DNA of 64,000 nt from Hydractinia symbiolongicarpus (taxonomy: Eukaryota; Cnidaria; Hydrozoa; Anthoathecata; Hydractiniidae): assembly GCF_029227915.1 (NCBI RefSeq), contig NC_079884.1, forward strand, positions 6,016,001 through 6,080,000, in the 5' to 3' direction. The notes under the pieces were generated by a model. That model was given only the letters and a program-made list of their open reading frames with translations, had not been told where the DNA came from and searched no databases. The translations under genes were made by a program, and so were the position numbers. Below, piece by piece: positions 1 to 12,338 of this stretch; within the stretch, counting starts at the first letter, position 1, and each line of letters begins with the position of its first letter.

Positions 1-76
1 TGAAAAAATAAATTAAAAAATCGTTCGGGAAATGAGTTTACTCCCTGGGTACTATCTTTGTATACTTTTGACTATA

Positions 77-89
77 CGGGCCAAGCCCG
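77..89 (+). repeat. GC-rich hairpin motif of the monomer (first copy)
   Basis: CGGGC at 77-81, loop CAA at 82-84, GCCCG at 85-89: a perfect 5-bp stem. Equivalent sites occur in nearly every monomer in a few recurrent states. These are CGGGC-CGA-GTCCG (1294-1306, with one G-T pair), CGGAC-CTA-GTCCG (888-900, all Watson-Crick) and CGGAC-CGA-GTCCG (10622-10634). A subtype beginning CCGGCCAAGCC (for example near 1090) has a broken stem. The structure is seen as sequence potential only; whether it forms in DNA or in a transcript is unknown. Confidence 0.7.
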
Positions 90-153
90 GGATTTACGGG
101 AAATCTCGGGTTTTCGTTTGCCGGCGATTAAACCTCTTTCATTAAGCGTCTCA

Positions 154-175
154 TCAAAAATGAAAACATTTTTGA
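154..175 (+). repeat. AT-rich hairpin motif of the monomer (first copy)
   Basis: TCAAAAATG (154-162), loop AAAA (163-166), CATTTTTGA (167-175): a perfect 9-bp stem. Many monomers keep it intact. Others carry single disrupting changes, mainly TTTTTAAAAAC, TTTCTGAAAAC or AAAAATAAAAAC in place of the standard strings. One of the two breakpoints of the orientation flip lies in the 3' stem of this motif (42828 and its mirror 43548). Confidence 0.7.
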
Positions 176-2860
176 AAACTACAAGTCTCATGCGTTTTAG
201 TGTTGAAAAAATAAATTAAAAAATCGTTCTGGAAATGAGTTTACTCACAGGGTACTTTCTTTGTATACATTCGACTATACGGGCCAAGCCCGGGATTTAC
301 GGGAAATCGCGGGTTTTCGTTTGCCGGCGATTAAACCTGTTTCATTAAGCGTCTCATCAAAAATGAAAACATTTTTGAAAACTACAAGTCTCATGCGTTT
401 TAGTGGTGCAAAAAAAATTTAAAAAATCGTTCGGGAAATGAGTTTACTCCCTGGGTACTTTCTTTGTATACATTCGACTATACGGGCCAAGCCCGGGATT
501 TACGGGAAATCGCGGTATTTTGTTTGCCGGCGATCAAACCTCTTTTATTAAGCCTCTCATCAAAAATGAAAACATTTTTGAAAACTGCAAGTCTCATGCG
601 TTTTAGTGGTGAAAAGATAATTGAAAAAATCGTTCGGGAAATGAGTTTACTCCCTGGGTACTTTCTTTGTATATTTTGACTATGCGGGCCGAGTCCGGGG
701 TTTACGGGAAATGGCGGGTTTTCGTTTGCCGGCGATTAAACATCTTTTATTCAGCGTTTCATCAAAAATGAAAACATTTTTAAAAACTACAAGTCTCATG
801 CGTTTTAGTGCTGAAAAAATAATTTAAAAAGTCGTTCGGGAAATGAGTTTACTCCCTGGGTACTTTCCTTGTATACTTTTGATTATACGGACCTAGTCCG
901 GGGTTTACGGGAAATGGCGGGTTTTCGTTTGCCGGCGATTAAACTTCTTTTATTCAGCGTCTCATCAAAAATGAAAACATTTTTGAAAACTACAAGTCTT
1001 ATGCGTTTTAGTTGTGAAAAGATAATTTAAAAAATGATTTGGGAAATGAGTTTACTCACAGGGTACTTTCTTTGTATACATTCGACTATACCGGCCAAGC
1101 TCGGGATTTACGGGAAATCGCGGGTTTTCGTTTGCCGGCGATTAAACCACTTTCATTAAGCGTCTCATCAAAAATGAAAACATTTCTGAAAACTACAAGT
1201 CTCATGCGTTTTAGTGGTGAAAACATAACTTAAAAAATCGTTCCGGAAATGAGTTTACTCCCTGGGTACTTTCTTTGTATACTTTTGACTATACGGGCCG
1301 AGTCCGGGATTTACGGGAAATCGCGGGTTTTCGTTTGCCGGCGATTAAACTTCTTTTATTCAGCGTCTCATCAAAAATGAAAACATTTTTAAAAACTACA
1401 AGTCTCATGGGCTCTAGTGGTGAAATAATGATTCAAAAAATCGTTTGGGAAATTAGTTTACTCCCTGGGTACTTTCTTTGTATACTTTTGACTATACGGG
1501 CCGAGTCCGGGATTTACGGGAAATCGCAGGTTTTCGTTTGCCGGCGATTAAATTTCTTTTATTCAGCGTCTAATCAAAAATGAAAACATTTTTGAAAACT
1601 ACAAGTCTCATGCGTTTTAGTGGTGAAAAAATAAATTAAAAAATCGTTCGGGAAATGAGTTTACTCCCTGGGTACTATCTTTGTATACTTTTGACTATAC
1701 GGGCCAAGCCCGGGATTTACGGGAAATCTCGGGTTTTCGTTTGCCGGCGATTAAACCTCTTTCATTAAGCGTCTCATCAAAAATGAAAACATTTTTGAAA
1801 ACTACAAGTCTCATGCGTTTTAGTGTTGAAAAAATAAATTAAAAAATCGTTCTGGAAATGAGTTTACTCACAGGGTACTTTCTTTGTATACATTCGACTA
1901 TACGGGCCAAGCCCGGGATTTACGGGAAATCGCGGGTTTTCGTTTGCCGGCGATTAAACCTGTTTCATTAAGCGTCTCATCAAAAATGAAAACATTTTTG
2001 AAAACTACAAGTCTCATGCGTTTTAGTGGTGCAAAAAAAATTTAAAAAATCGTTCGGGAAATGAGTTTACTCCCTGGGTACTTTCTTTGTATACATTCGA
2101 CTATACGGGCCAAGCCCGGGATTTACGGGAAATCGCGGGATTTTGTTTGCCGGCGATCAAACCTCTTTTATTAAGCCTCTCATCAAAAATGAAAACATTT
2201 TTGAAAACTGCAAGTCTCATGCGTTTTAGTGGTGAAAAGATAATTGAAAAAATCGTTCGGGAAATGAGTTTACTCCCTGGGTACTTTCTTTGTATATTTT
2301 GACTATGCGGGCCGAGTCCGGGGTTTACGGGAAATGGCGGGTTTTCGTTTGCCGGCGATTAAACGTCTTTCATTCAGCGTCTCATCAAAAATGAAAATAT
2401 TTTTAAAAACTACAAGTCTCATGCGTTTTAGTGCTGAAAAAATAATTTAAAAAGTCGTTCGGGAAATGAGTTTACTCCCTGGGTACTTTCCTTGTATACT
2501 TTTGATTATACGGACCTAGTCCAGGGTTTACGGGAAATGGCGGGTTTTCGTTTGCCGGCGATTAAACTTCTTTTATTCAGCGTCTCATCAAAAATGAAAA
2601 CATTTTTAAAAACTACAAGTCTCATGGGCTCTAGTGGTGAAATAATAATTCAAAAAATCGTTTGGGAAATTAGTTTACTCCCTGGGTACTTTCTTTGTAT
2701 ACTTTTGACTATACGGGCCGAGTCCGGGATTTACGGGAAATCGCAGGTTTTCGTTTGCCGGCGATTAAATTTCTTTTATTCAGCGTCTAATCAAAAATGA
2801 AAACATTTTTGAAAACTACAAGTCTCATGCGTTTTAGTGGTGAAAAAATAAATTAAAAAA

Positions 2861-5800
2861 TCGTTCGGGAAATGAGTTTACTCCCTGGGTACTATCTTTG
2901 TATACTTTTAACTATACGGGCCAAGCCCGGGATTTACGGGAAATCGCGGGATTTTGTTTGCCGGCGATTAAACGTCTTTTATTAAGCCTCTCATCAAAAA
3001 TGAAAATATTTTTGAAAACTGCAAGTCTCATGCGTTTTAGTGGTGAAAAGATAATTGAAAAAATCGTTCGGGAAATGAGTTTACTCCCTGGGTACTTTCT
3101 TTGTATATTTTGACTATGCGGGCCGAGTCCGGGGTTTACGGGAAATGGCGGGTTTTCGTTTGCCGGCGATTAAACTTCTTTTATTCAGCGTCTCATCAAA
3201 AATAAAAACATTTTTGAAAACTACAAGTCTCCTGCGTTTTAGTGGTGAAAAAATAATTTAAAAAATCGTTCGGGAAGTGAGTTTACACCCTGGGTACTTT
3301 CTTTCTATACTTTTGACTATACGGGCAGAGTCCGGGATTTACGGGAAATCGCAGGTTTTCGTTTGCCGGCGATTAAACGTCTTTTATTCAGCGTCTCATC
3401 AAAAATGAAAACATTTTTAAAAACTACAAGTCTCATGCGTTTTAGTGCTGAAAAAACAATTTAAAAAGTCGTTCGGGAAATGAGTTTACTCCCTGGGTAC
3501 TTTCTTTGTATACTTTTGATTATACGGGCCTAGTCCGGGGTTTACGGGAAATGGCGGGTTTTCGTTTGCCGGCGATTAAACTTCTTTTATTCAGCGTCTC
3601 ATCAAAAATGAAAACATTTTTGAAAACTACAAGTCTTATGCGTTTTAGTGGTGAAAAGATAATTTAAAAAATGGTTTTTGAAATGAGTTTACTCACAGGG
3701 TACTTTCTTTGTATACATTCGACTATACCGGCCAAGCCCGGGATTTACGGGAAATCGCGGGTTTTCGTTTGCCGACGATTAAACCACTTTCATTAGGCGT
3801 GTCATCAAAAATGAAAACATTTCTGAAAACTACAAGTCTCATGCGTTTTAGTGGTGAAAAAATAACTTAAAAAATCGTTCCGGAAATGAGTTTACTCCCT
3901 GGGTACTTTCTTTGTATACTTTTGACTATACGGGCCGAGTCCGGCATTTCCGGGAAATCGCGGGTTTTCGTTTGCCGGCGATTAAACTTCTTTTATTCAC
4001 CGTCTCATCAAAAATGAAAACATTTTTAAAAACTACAAGTCTCATGCGTTTTAGTGCTGAAAAAATAATTTAAAATATCGTTCGGGAAATGAGTTTACTC
4101 CCTGGGTACTTTCTTTGTATATTTTGACTATGCGGGCCGAGTCCGGGGTTTACGGGAAATGGCGGGTTTTCGTTTGCCGGCGATTAAACGTCTTTTATTC
4201 AGCGTCTCATCAAAAATGAAAACATTTTTAAAAACTACAAGTCTCATGCGTTTTAGTGCTGAAAAAATAATTTAAAAAGTCGTTCGGGAAATGAGTTTAC
4301 TCCCTGGGTACTTTCTTTGTATACTTTTGATTATACGGACCTAGTCCGGGGTTTACGGGAAATGGCGGGTTTTCGTTTGCCGGCGATTAAACTTCTTTTA
4401 TTCAGCGCCTCATCAAAAATGAAAACATCTTTGAAAACTACAAGTCATGTGTGTTTTAGTGGTGAAAAGATAATTTAAAAAATGGTTTTGGAAATAAGTT
4501 TACTCACAGGGTACTTTCTTTGTATACATTCGACTATACCGGCCAAGCCCGGGATTTACGGGAAATCGCAGGTTTTCGTTTGCCGGCGATTAAATTTCTT
4601 TTATTCAGCGTCTCATCAAAAATGAAAACATTTTTGAAAACTACAAGTCTCATGCGTTTTAGTGGTGAAAAAATAAATTAAAAAATCGTTCGGGAAATGA
4701 GTTTACTCCCTGGGTACTATCTTTGTATACTTTTGACTATACGGGCCAAGCCCAGGATTTACGGGAAATCTCGGGTTTTCGTTTGCCGGCGATTAAACCT
4801 CTTTCATTAAGCGTCTCATCAAAAATGAAAACATTCTTGAAAACTACAAGTCTCATGCGTTTTAGTGTTGAAAAAATAAATTAAAAAATTGTTCTGGAAA
4901 TGAGTTTACTCACAGGGTACTTTCTTTGTATACATTCGACTATACGGGCCAAGCCCCGGATTTACGGGAAATCGCGGGTTTTCGTTTGCCGGCGATTAAA
5001 CCTGTTTCATTAAGCGTCTCATCAAAAATGAAAACATTTTTGAAAACCACAAGTCTCATGCGTTTTAGTGGTGCAAAAAAAATTTAAAAAATCGTTCGGG
5101 AAATGAGTTTACTCCCTGGGTACTTTCTTTGTATACATTCGACTATACGGGCCAAGCCCGGGATTTACGGGAAATCGCGGGATTTTGTTTGCCGGCGATC
5201 AAACCTCTTTTATTAAGCCTCTCATCAAAAATGAAAACATTTTTGAAAACTGCAAGTCTCATGCGTTTTAGTGGTGAAAAGATAATTGAAAAAATCGTTC
5301 GGAAAATGAGTTTACTCCCTGGGTACTTTCTTTGTATATTTTGACTATGCGGGCCGAGTCCGGGGTTTACGGGAAATGGCGGGTTTTCGTTTGCCGGCGA
5401 TTAAACGTCTTTTATTCAGCGTCTCATCAAAAAAGAAAACATTTTTAAAAACTACAAGTCTCATGCGTTTTAGTGCTGAAAAAATAATTTAAAAAGTCGT
5501 TCGGGAAATGAGTTTACTCCCTGGGTACTTTCTTTGTATACTTTTGACTATACGGGCCGAGTCCGGGATTTACGGGAAATCGCGGGTTTTCGTTTGCCGG
5601 CGATTAAACTTCTTTTATTCAGCGTCTCATCAAAAATGAAAACATTTTTAAAAACTACAAGTCTCATGGGCTCTAGTGGTGAAATAATAATTCAAAAAAT
5701 CGTTTGGGAAATTAGTTTACTCCCTGGGTACTTTCTTTGTATACTTTTGACTATACGGGCCGAGTCCGGGATTTACGGGAAATCGCAGGTTTTCGTTTGC

Positions 5801-8800
5801 CGGCGATTAAACCTCTTTCATTAAGCGTCTCATCAAAAATGAAAACATTTTTGAAAACTACAAGTCTCATGCGTTTTAGTGGTGAAAAGATAATTGAAAA
5901 AATCGTTCGGGAAATGAGTTTACTCCCTGGGTACTTTCTTTGTATATTTTGACTATGCGGGCCGAGTCCGGGGTTTACGGGAAATGGCGGGTTTTCGTTT
6001 GCTGGCGATTAAACTTCTTTTATTCAGCGTCTCATCAAAAATAAAAACATTTTTGAAAACTACAAGTCTCCTGCGTTTTAGTGGTGAAAAAATAATTTAA
6101 AAAATCGTTCGGGAAGTGAGTTTACACCCTGGGTACTTTCTTTCTATACTTTTGACTATACGGGCCGAGTCCGGGATTTACGGGAAATCGCAGGTTTTCG
6201 TTTGCCGGCGATTAAACGTCTTTTATTCAGCGTCTCATCAAAAATGAAAACATTTTTAAAAACTACAAGTCTCATGCGTTTTAGTGCTGAAAAAATAATT
6301 TAAAAAGTCGTTCGGGAAATGAGTTTACTCCCTGGGTACTTTCTTTGTATACTTTTGATTATACGGGCCTAGTCCGGGGTTTACGGGAAATGGCGGGTTT
6401 TCGTTTGCCGGCGATTAAACTTCTTTTATTCAGCGTCTCATCAAAAATGAAAACATTTTTGAAAACTACAAGTCTTATGCGTTTTAGTGGTGAAAAGATA
6501 ATTTAAAAAATGGTTTTTGAAATGAGTTTACTCACAGGGTACTTTCTTTGTATACATTCGACTATACCAGCCAAGCCCGGGATTTACGGGAAATCGCGGG
6601 TTTTCGTTTGCCGACGATTAAACCACTTTCATTAGGCGTGTCATCAAAAATGAAAACATTTCTGAAAACTACAAGTCTCATGCGTTTTAGTGGTGAAAAA
6701 ATAATTTAAAAAGTCGTTCGGGAAATGAGTTTACTCCCTGGGTACTTTCTTTGTATACTTTTGATTATACGGGCCTAGTCCGGGGTTTACGGGAAATGGC
6801 GGGTTTTCGTTTGCCGGCGATTAAACTTCTTTTATTCAGCGTCTCATCAAAAATGAAAACATTTTTGAAAACTACAAGTCTTATGCGTTTTAGTGGTGAA
6901 AAGATAATTTAAAAAATGGTTTTTGAAATGAGTTTACTCACAGGGTACTTTCTTTGTATACATTCGACTATACCAGCCAAGCCCGGGATTTACGGGAAAT
7001 CGCGGGTTTTCGTTTGCCGACGATTAAACCACTTTCATTAGGCGTGTCATCAAAAATGAAAACATTTCTGAAAACTACAAGTCTCATGCGTTTTAGTGGT
7101 GAAAAAATAACTTAAAAAATCGTTCGGGAAATGAGTTTACTCCCTGGGTACTTTCTTTGTATATTTTGACTATGCGGGCCGAGTCCGGGGTTTACGGGAA
7201 ATCGCGGGTTTTTGTTTGCCGGGGATTAAACTTCTTTTATTCACCGTCTCATCAAAAATGAAAACATTTTTAAAAACTACAAGTCTCATGCGTTTTAGTG
7301 CTGAAAAAATAATTTAAAAAATCGTTCGGGAAATGAGTTTACTCCCTGGGTACTTTCTTTGTATATTTTGACTATGCGGGCCGAGTCCGGGGTTTACGGG
7401 AAATGGCGGGTTTTCGTTTGCCGGCGATTAAACGTCTTTTATTCAGCGTCTCATCAAAAATGAAAACATTTTTAAAAACTACAAGTCTCATGCGTTTTAG
7501 TGCTGAAAAAATAATTTAAAAAGTCGTTCGGGAAATGAGTTTACTCCCTGGGTACTTTCTTTGTATACTTTTGATTATACGGACCTAGTCCGGGGTTTAC
7601 GGGAAATGTCGCGTTTTCGTTTGCCGGCGATTAAACTTCTTTTATTCAGCGCCTCATCAAAAATGAAAACATCTTTGAAAACTACAAGTCTTATGTGTTT
7701 TAGTGGTGAAAAGATAATTTAAAAAATGGTTTTGGAAATGAGTTTACTCACAGGGTACTTTCTTTGTATACATTCGACTATACCGGCCAAGCCCGGGATT
7801 TACGGGAAATCGCAGGTTTTCGTTTGCCGGCGATTAAATTTCTTTTATTCAGCGTCTCATCAAAAATGAAAACATTTTTGAAAACTACAAGTCTCATGCG
7901 TTTTAGTGGTGAAAAAATAAATTAAAAAATCGTTCGGGAAATGAGTTTACTCCCTGGGTACTATCTTTGTATACTTTTGACTATACGGGCCAAGCCCGGG
8001 ATTTACGGGAAATCTCGGGTTTTCGTTTGCCGGCGATTAAACCTCTTTCATTAAGCGTCTCATCAAAAATGAAAACATTTTTGAAAACTACAAGTCTCAT
8101 GCGTTTTAGTGTTGAAAAAATAAATTAAAAAATCGTTCTGGAAATGAGTTTACTCACAGGGTACTTTCTTTGTATACATTCGACTATGCGGGCCAAGCCC
8201 GGGATTTACGGGAAATCGCGGGTTTTCGTTTGCCGGCGATTAAACCTGTTTTATTAAGCGTCTCATCAAAAATGAAAACATTTCTGAAAACTACAAGTCT
8301 CATGCGTTTTAGTGGTGAAAAAATAACTTAAAAAATCGTTCGGGAAATGAGTTTACTCCCTGGGTACTTTCTTTGTATATTTTGACTATGCGGGCCGAGT
8401 CCGGGGTTTACGGGAAATCGCGGGTTTTTGTTTGCCGGGGATTAAACTTCTTTTATTCACCGTCTCATCAAAAATGAAAACATTTTTAAAAACTACAAGT
8501 CTCATGCGTTTTAGTGCTGAAAAAATAATTTAAAAAATCGTTCGGGAAATGAGTTTACTCCCTGGGTACTTTCTTTGTATATTTTGACTATGCGGGCCGA
8601 GTCCGGGGTTTACGGGAAATGGCGGGTTTTCGTTTGCCGGCGATTAAACGTCTTTTATTCAGCGTCTCATCAAAAATGAAAACATTTTTAAAAACTACAA
8701 GTCTCATGCGTTTTAGTGCTGAAAAAATAATTTAAAAAGTCGTTCGGGAAATGAGTTTACTCCCTGGGTACTTTCTTTGTATACTTTTGATTATACGGAC

Positions 8801-10632
8801 CTAGTCCGGGGTTTACGGGAAATGTCGGGTTTTCGTTTGCCGGCGATTAAACTTCTTTTATTCAGCGCCTCATCAAAAATGAAAACATCTTTGAAAACTA
8901 CAAGTCTTATGTGTTTTAGTGGTGAAAAGATAATTTAAAAAATGGTTTTGGAAATGAGTTTACTCACAGGGTACTTTCTTTGTATACATTCGACTATACC
9001 GGCCAAGCCCGGGATTTACGGGAAATCGCAGGTTTTCGTTTGCCGGCGATTAAATTTCTTTTATTCAGCGTCTCATCAAAAATGAAAACATTTTTGAAAA
9101 CTACAAGTCTCATGCGTTTTAGTGGTGAAAAAATAAATTAAAAAATCGTTCGGGAAATGAGTTTACTCCCTGGGTACTATCTTTGTATACTTTTGACTAT
9201 ACGGGCCAAGCCCGGGATTTACGGGAAATCTCGGGTTTTCGTTTGCCGGCGATTAAACCTCTTTCATTAAGCGTCTCATCAAAAATGAAAACATTTTTGA
9301 AAACTACAAGTCTCATGCGTTTTAGTGTTGAAAAAATAAATTAAAAAATCGTTCTGGAAATGAGTTTACTCACAGGGTACTTTCTTTGTATACATTCGAC
9401 TATGCGGGCCAAGCCCGGGATTTACGGGAAATCGCGGGTTTTCGTTTGCCGGCGATTAAACCTGTTTTATTAAGCGTCTCATCAAAAATGAAAACATTTT
9501 TGAAAACTACAAGTCTCATGCGTTTTAGTGGTGCAAAAAAAATTTAAAAAATCGTTCGGGAAATGAGTTTACTCCCTGGGTACTTTCTTTGTATACATTC
9601 GACTATACGGGCCAAGCCCGGGATTTACGGGAAATCGCGGGATTTTGTTTGCCGGCGATCAAACCTCTTTTATTAAGCCTCTCATCAAAAATGAAAACAT
9701 TTTTGAAAACTGCAAGTCTCATGCGTTTTAGTGGTGAAAAGGTAATTGAAAAAATCGTTCGGGAAATGAGTTTACTCCCTGGGTACTTTCTTTGTATATT
9801 TTGACTATGCGGGCCGAGTCCGGGGTTTACGGGAAATGGTGGGTTTTCGTTTGCCGGCGATTAAACGTCTTTTATTCAGCGTCTCATCAAAAATGAAAAC
9901 ATTTTTAAAAACTACAAGTCTCATGCGTTTTAGTGCTGAAAAAATAATTTAAAAAGTCGTTCGGGAAATGAGTTTACTCCCTGGGTACTTTCCTTGTATA
10001 CTTTTGATTATACGGACCTAGTCCGGGGTTTACGGGAAATGGCGGGTTTTCGTTTGCCGGCGATTAAACTTCTTTTATTCAGCGTCTCATCAAAAATGAA
10101 AACATTTTTGAAAACTACAAGTCTTATGCGTTTTAGTTGTGAAAAGATAATTTAAAAAATGGTTTTGGAAATGAGTTTACTCACAGGGTACTTTCTTTGT
10201 ATACATTCGACTATACCGGCCAAGCCCGGGATTTACGGGAAATCGCGGGTTTTCGTTTGCCGGCGATTAAACCACTTTCATTAAGCGTCTCATCAAAAAT
10301 GAAAACATTTCTGAAAACTACAAGTCTCATGCGTTTTAGTGGTGAAAACATAACTTATAAAATCGTTCCGGAAATGAGTTTACTCCCTGGGTACTTTCTT
10401 TGTATACTTTTGACTATACGGGCCGAGTCCGGGATTTACGGGAAATCGCGGGTTTTCGTTTGCCGGCGATTAAACTTCTTTTATTCAGCGTCTCATCAAA
10501 AATGAAAACATTTTTAAAAACTACAAGTCTCATGGGCTCTAGTGGTGAAATAATAATTCAAAAAATCGTTTGGGAAATTAGTTTACTCCCTGGGTACTTT
10601 CTTTGTATACTTTTGACTATACGGACCGAGTC
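2861..10632 (+). repeat. Rearranged derivatives of the 8-monomer family
   Basis: The monomer types of the left-end 8-mer continue here in rearranged order, with hybrids: an ATCTCGGG/ATTTTG-type fusion at 2861-3063 and a CCGGCC/GCGCAGG-type fusion at 4486-4689. A four-monomer block containing CTTTCTATAC and GTTTACACCC (about 3064-3870) recurs about 2.84 kb later at 5905-6700. A two-monomer block with TGGTTTTTGAAATG at 6509 is repeated in tandem 406 bp later. A six-monomer block with the private TTTGCCGGGG and CACCGTC variants at about 7110 recurs about 1.22 kb later at about 8326. No unique sequence interrupts these units. Confidence 0.8.
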
Positions 10633-12338
10633 CGGGATTTACGGGAAATCTCGGGTTTTCGTTTGCCGGCGATTAAACCTCTTTCATTAAGCGTCTCATC
10701 AAAAATGAAAACATTTTTGAAAACTACAAGTCTCATGCGTTTTAGTGTTGAAAAAATAAATTAAAAAATCGTTCTGGAAATGAGTTTACTCACAGGGTAC
10801 TTTCTTTGTATACATTCGACTATGCGGGCCAAGCCCGGGATTTACGGGAAATCGCGGGTTTTCGTTTGCCGGCGCTTAAACCTGTTTCATTAAGCGTCTC
10901 ATCAAAAATGAAAACATTTTTGAAAACTACAAGTCTCATGCGTTTTAGTGGTGCAAAAAAAATTTAAAAAATCGTTCGGGAAATGAGTTTACTCCCTGGG
11001 TACTTTCTTTGTATACATTCGCCTATACGGGCCAAGCCCGGGATTTACGGGAAATCGCAGGTTTTCGTTTGCTGGCGATTAAATTTCTTTTATTCAGCGT
11101 CTCATCAAAAATGAAAACATTTTTGAAAACTACAAGTCTCATACGTTTTAGTGGTGAAAAAATAAATTAAAAAATCGTTCGGGAAATGAGTTTACTCCCT
11201 GGGTACTATCTTTGTATACTTTTGACTATACGGGCCAAGCCCGGGATTTACGGGAAATCTCGGGTTTTCGTTTGCCGGCGATTAAACCTCTTTCATTAAG
11301 CGTCTCATCAAAAATGAAAACATTTTTGAAAACTACAAGTCTCATGCGTTTTAGTGTTGAAAAAATAAATTAAAAAATCGTTCTGGAAATGAGTTTACTC
11401 ACAGGGTACTTTCTTTGTATACATTCGACAATACGGGCCAAGCCCGGGATTTACGGGAAATCGCGGGTTTTCGTTTGCCGGCGATTAAACCTGTTTCATT
11501 AAGCGTCTCATCAAAAATGAAAACATTTTTGAAAACTACAAGTCTCATGCGTTTTAGTGGTGGAAAAAAAATTTAAAAAATCGTTCGGGAAATGAGTTTA
11601 CTCCCTGGGTACTTTCTTTGTATACATTCGACTATACGGGCCAAGCCCGGGATTTACGGGAAATCGCGGGATTTTGTTTGCCGGCGATCAAACCTCTTTT
11701 ATTAAGCCTCTCATCAAAAATGAAAACATTTTTGAAAACTGCAAGTCTCATGCGTTTTAGTGGTGAAAAAATAATTGAAAAAATCGTTCGGGAAAGGAGT
11801 TTACTCCCTGGGTACTTTCTTTGTATATTTTGACTATGCGGGCCGAGTCCGGGGTTTGCGGGAAATGGCGGGTTTTCGTTTGCCGGCGATTAAACGTCTT
11901 TTATTCAGCGCCTCATCAAAAATGAAAACATTTTTAAAAACTGCAAGTCTCATGCGTTTTAGTGCTGAAAAAATAATTTAAAAAGTCGTTCGGGAAATGA
12001 GTTTACTCCCTGGGTACTTTCCTTGTATACTTTTGATTATACGGACCTAGTCCGGGGTTTACGGGAAATGGCGGGTTTTCGTTTGCCGGCGATTAAACTT
12101 CTTTTATTCAGCGTCTCATCAAAAATGAAAACATTTTTGAAAACTACAAGTCTTATGCGTTTTAGTTGTGAAAAGATGATTTAAAAAATGGTTTTGGAAA
12201 TGAGTTTACTCACAGGGTACTTTCTTTGTATACATTCGACAATACCGGCCAAGCCCGGGATTTACGGGAAATCGCGGGTTTTCGTTTGCCGGCGATTAAA
12301 CCACTTTCATTAAGCGTCTCATCAAAAATGAAAACATT
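10633..12338 (+). repeat. Block duplicated 4464 bp downstream, copy 1
   Basis: This block of about 1.7 kb matches 15097-16802 at a constant offset of 4464 bp (22 monomers). Private markers are shared: GGCGCTTAAACC (10871/15335), TTTGCTGGCG (about 11070/15534), a GGGAAAGGAG anchor (about 11791/16255) and GGTTTGCGGG (about 11854/16318). At its right end, near 12330, copy 1 switches within a CCGGCC-type monomer to the ATGGGCTCTAG type, whereas copy 2 continues unbroken. That places an exchange point here. Confidence 0.8.

Larger units (their letters stand above)
21..223 (+). repeat. Representative 203-bp satellite monomer
   Basis: One full monomer from anchor to anchor, given as the reference unit. 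A consensus written out by hand is 203 bp with 35 C and 43 G (38% GC) and 13 CpG dinucleotides. It contains the palindromic hexamers GTATAC and GCCGGC, and CCCGGG in the subtype seen here. The GC-rich hairpin is at 77-89 and the AT-rich hairpin at 154-175. Because 203 leaves a remainder of 2 when divided by 3, any reading frame shifts at each copy. Confidence 0.95.
1..2660 (+). repeat. 8-monomer higher-order repeat (1623 bp), one full and one shortened copy
   Basis: The sequence at 1 recurs almost unchanged at 1624, a shift of 1623 bp or eight monomers. The eight monomers are distinguishable: the ATCTCGGG type, the GTGCAAAAAA type, the GCGGGATTTTG type, the TATGCGGGCC type, the GGACCTAG type, the CCGGCC type, the ATGGGCTCTAG type and the GCGCAGG/ATTTC type. 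The second copy departs from the first at about 2580-2606, where the GGACCTAG type switches into the 3' part of the ATGGGCTCTAG type. Roughly two monomers are skipped there. The same 1623-bp spacing also occurs at 16082/17705 and, on the inverted side, at 61896/63519. Confidence 0.85.

Noticed and set aside
21-40. CENP-B box in the anchor TCGTTCGGGAAATGAG
   Set aside because: It begins like the TTCG core with an A at the right spacing, but the required CGGG half is absent (AGTT instead), and no other place in the consensus monomer fits on either strand.
46-62. TATA-like element TTTGTATAC / GACTATAC as a promoter
   Set aside because: It is part of every monomer, with no start-site or downstream gene evidence; satellite transcription is possible but cannot be inferred from this string alone.
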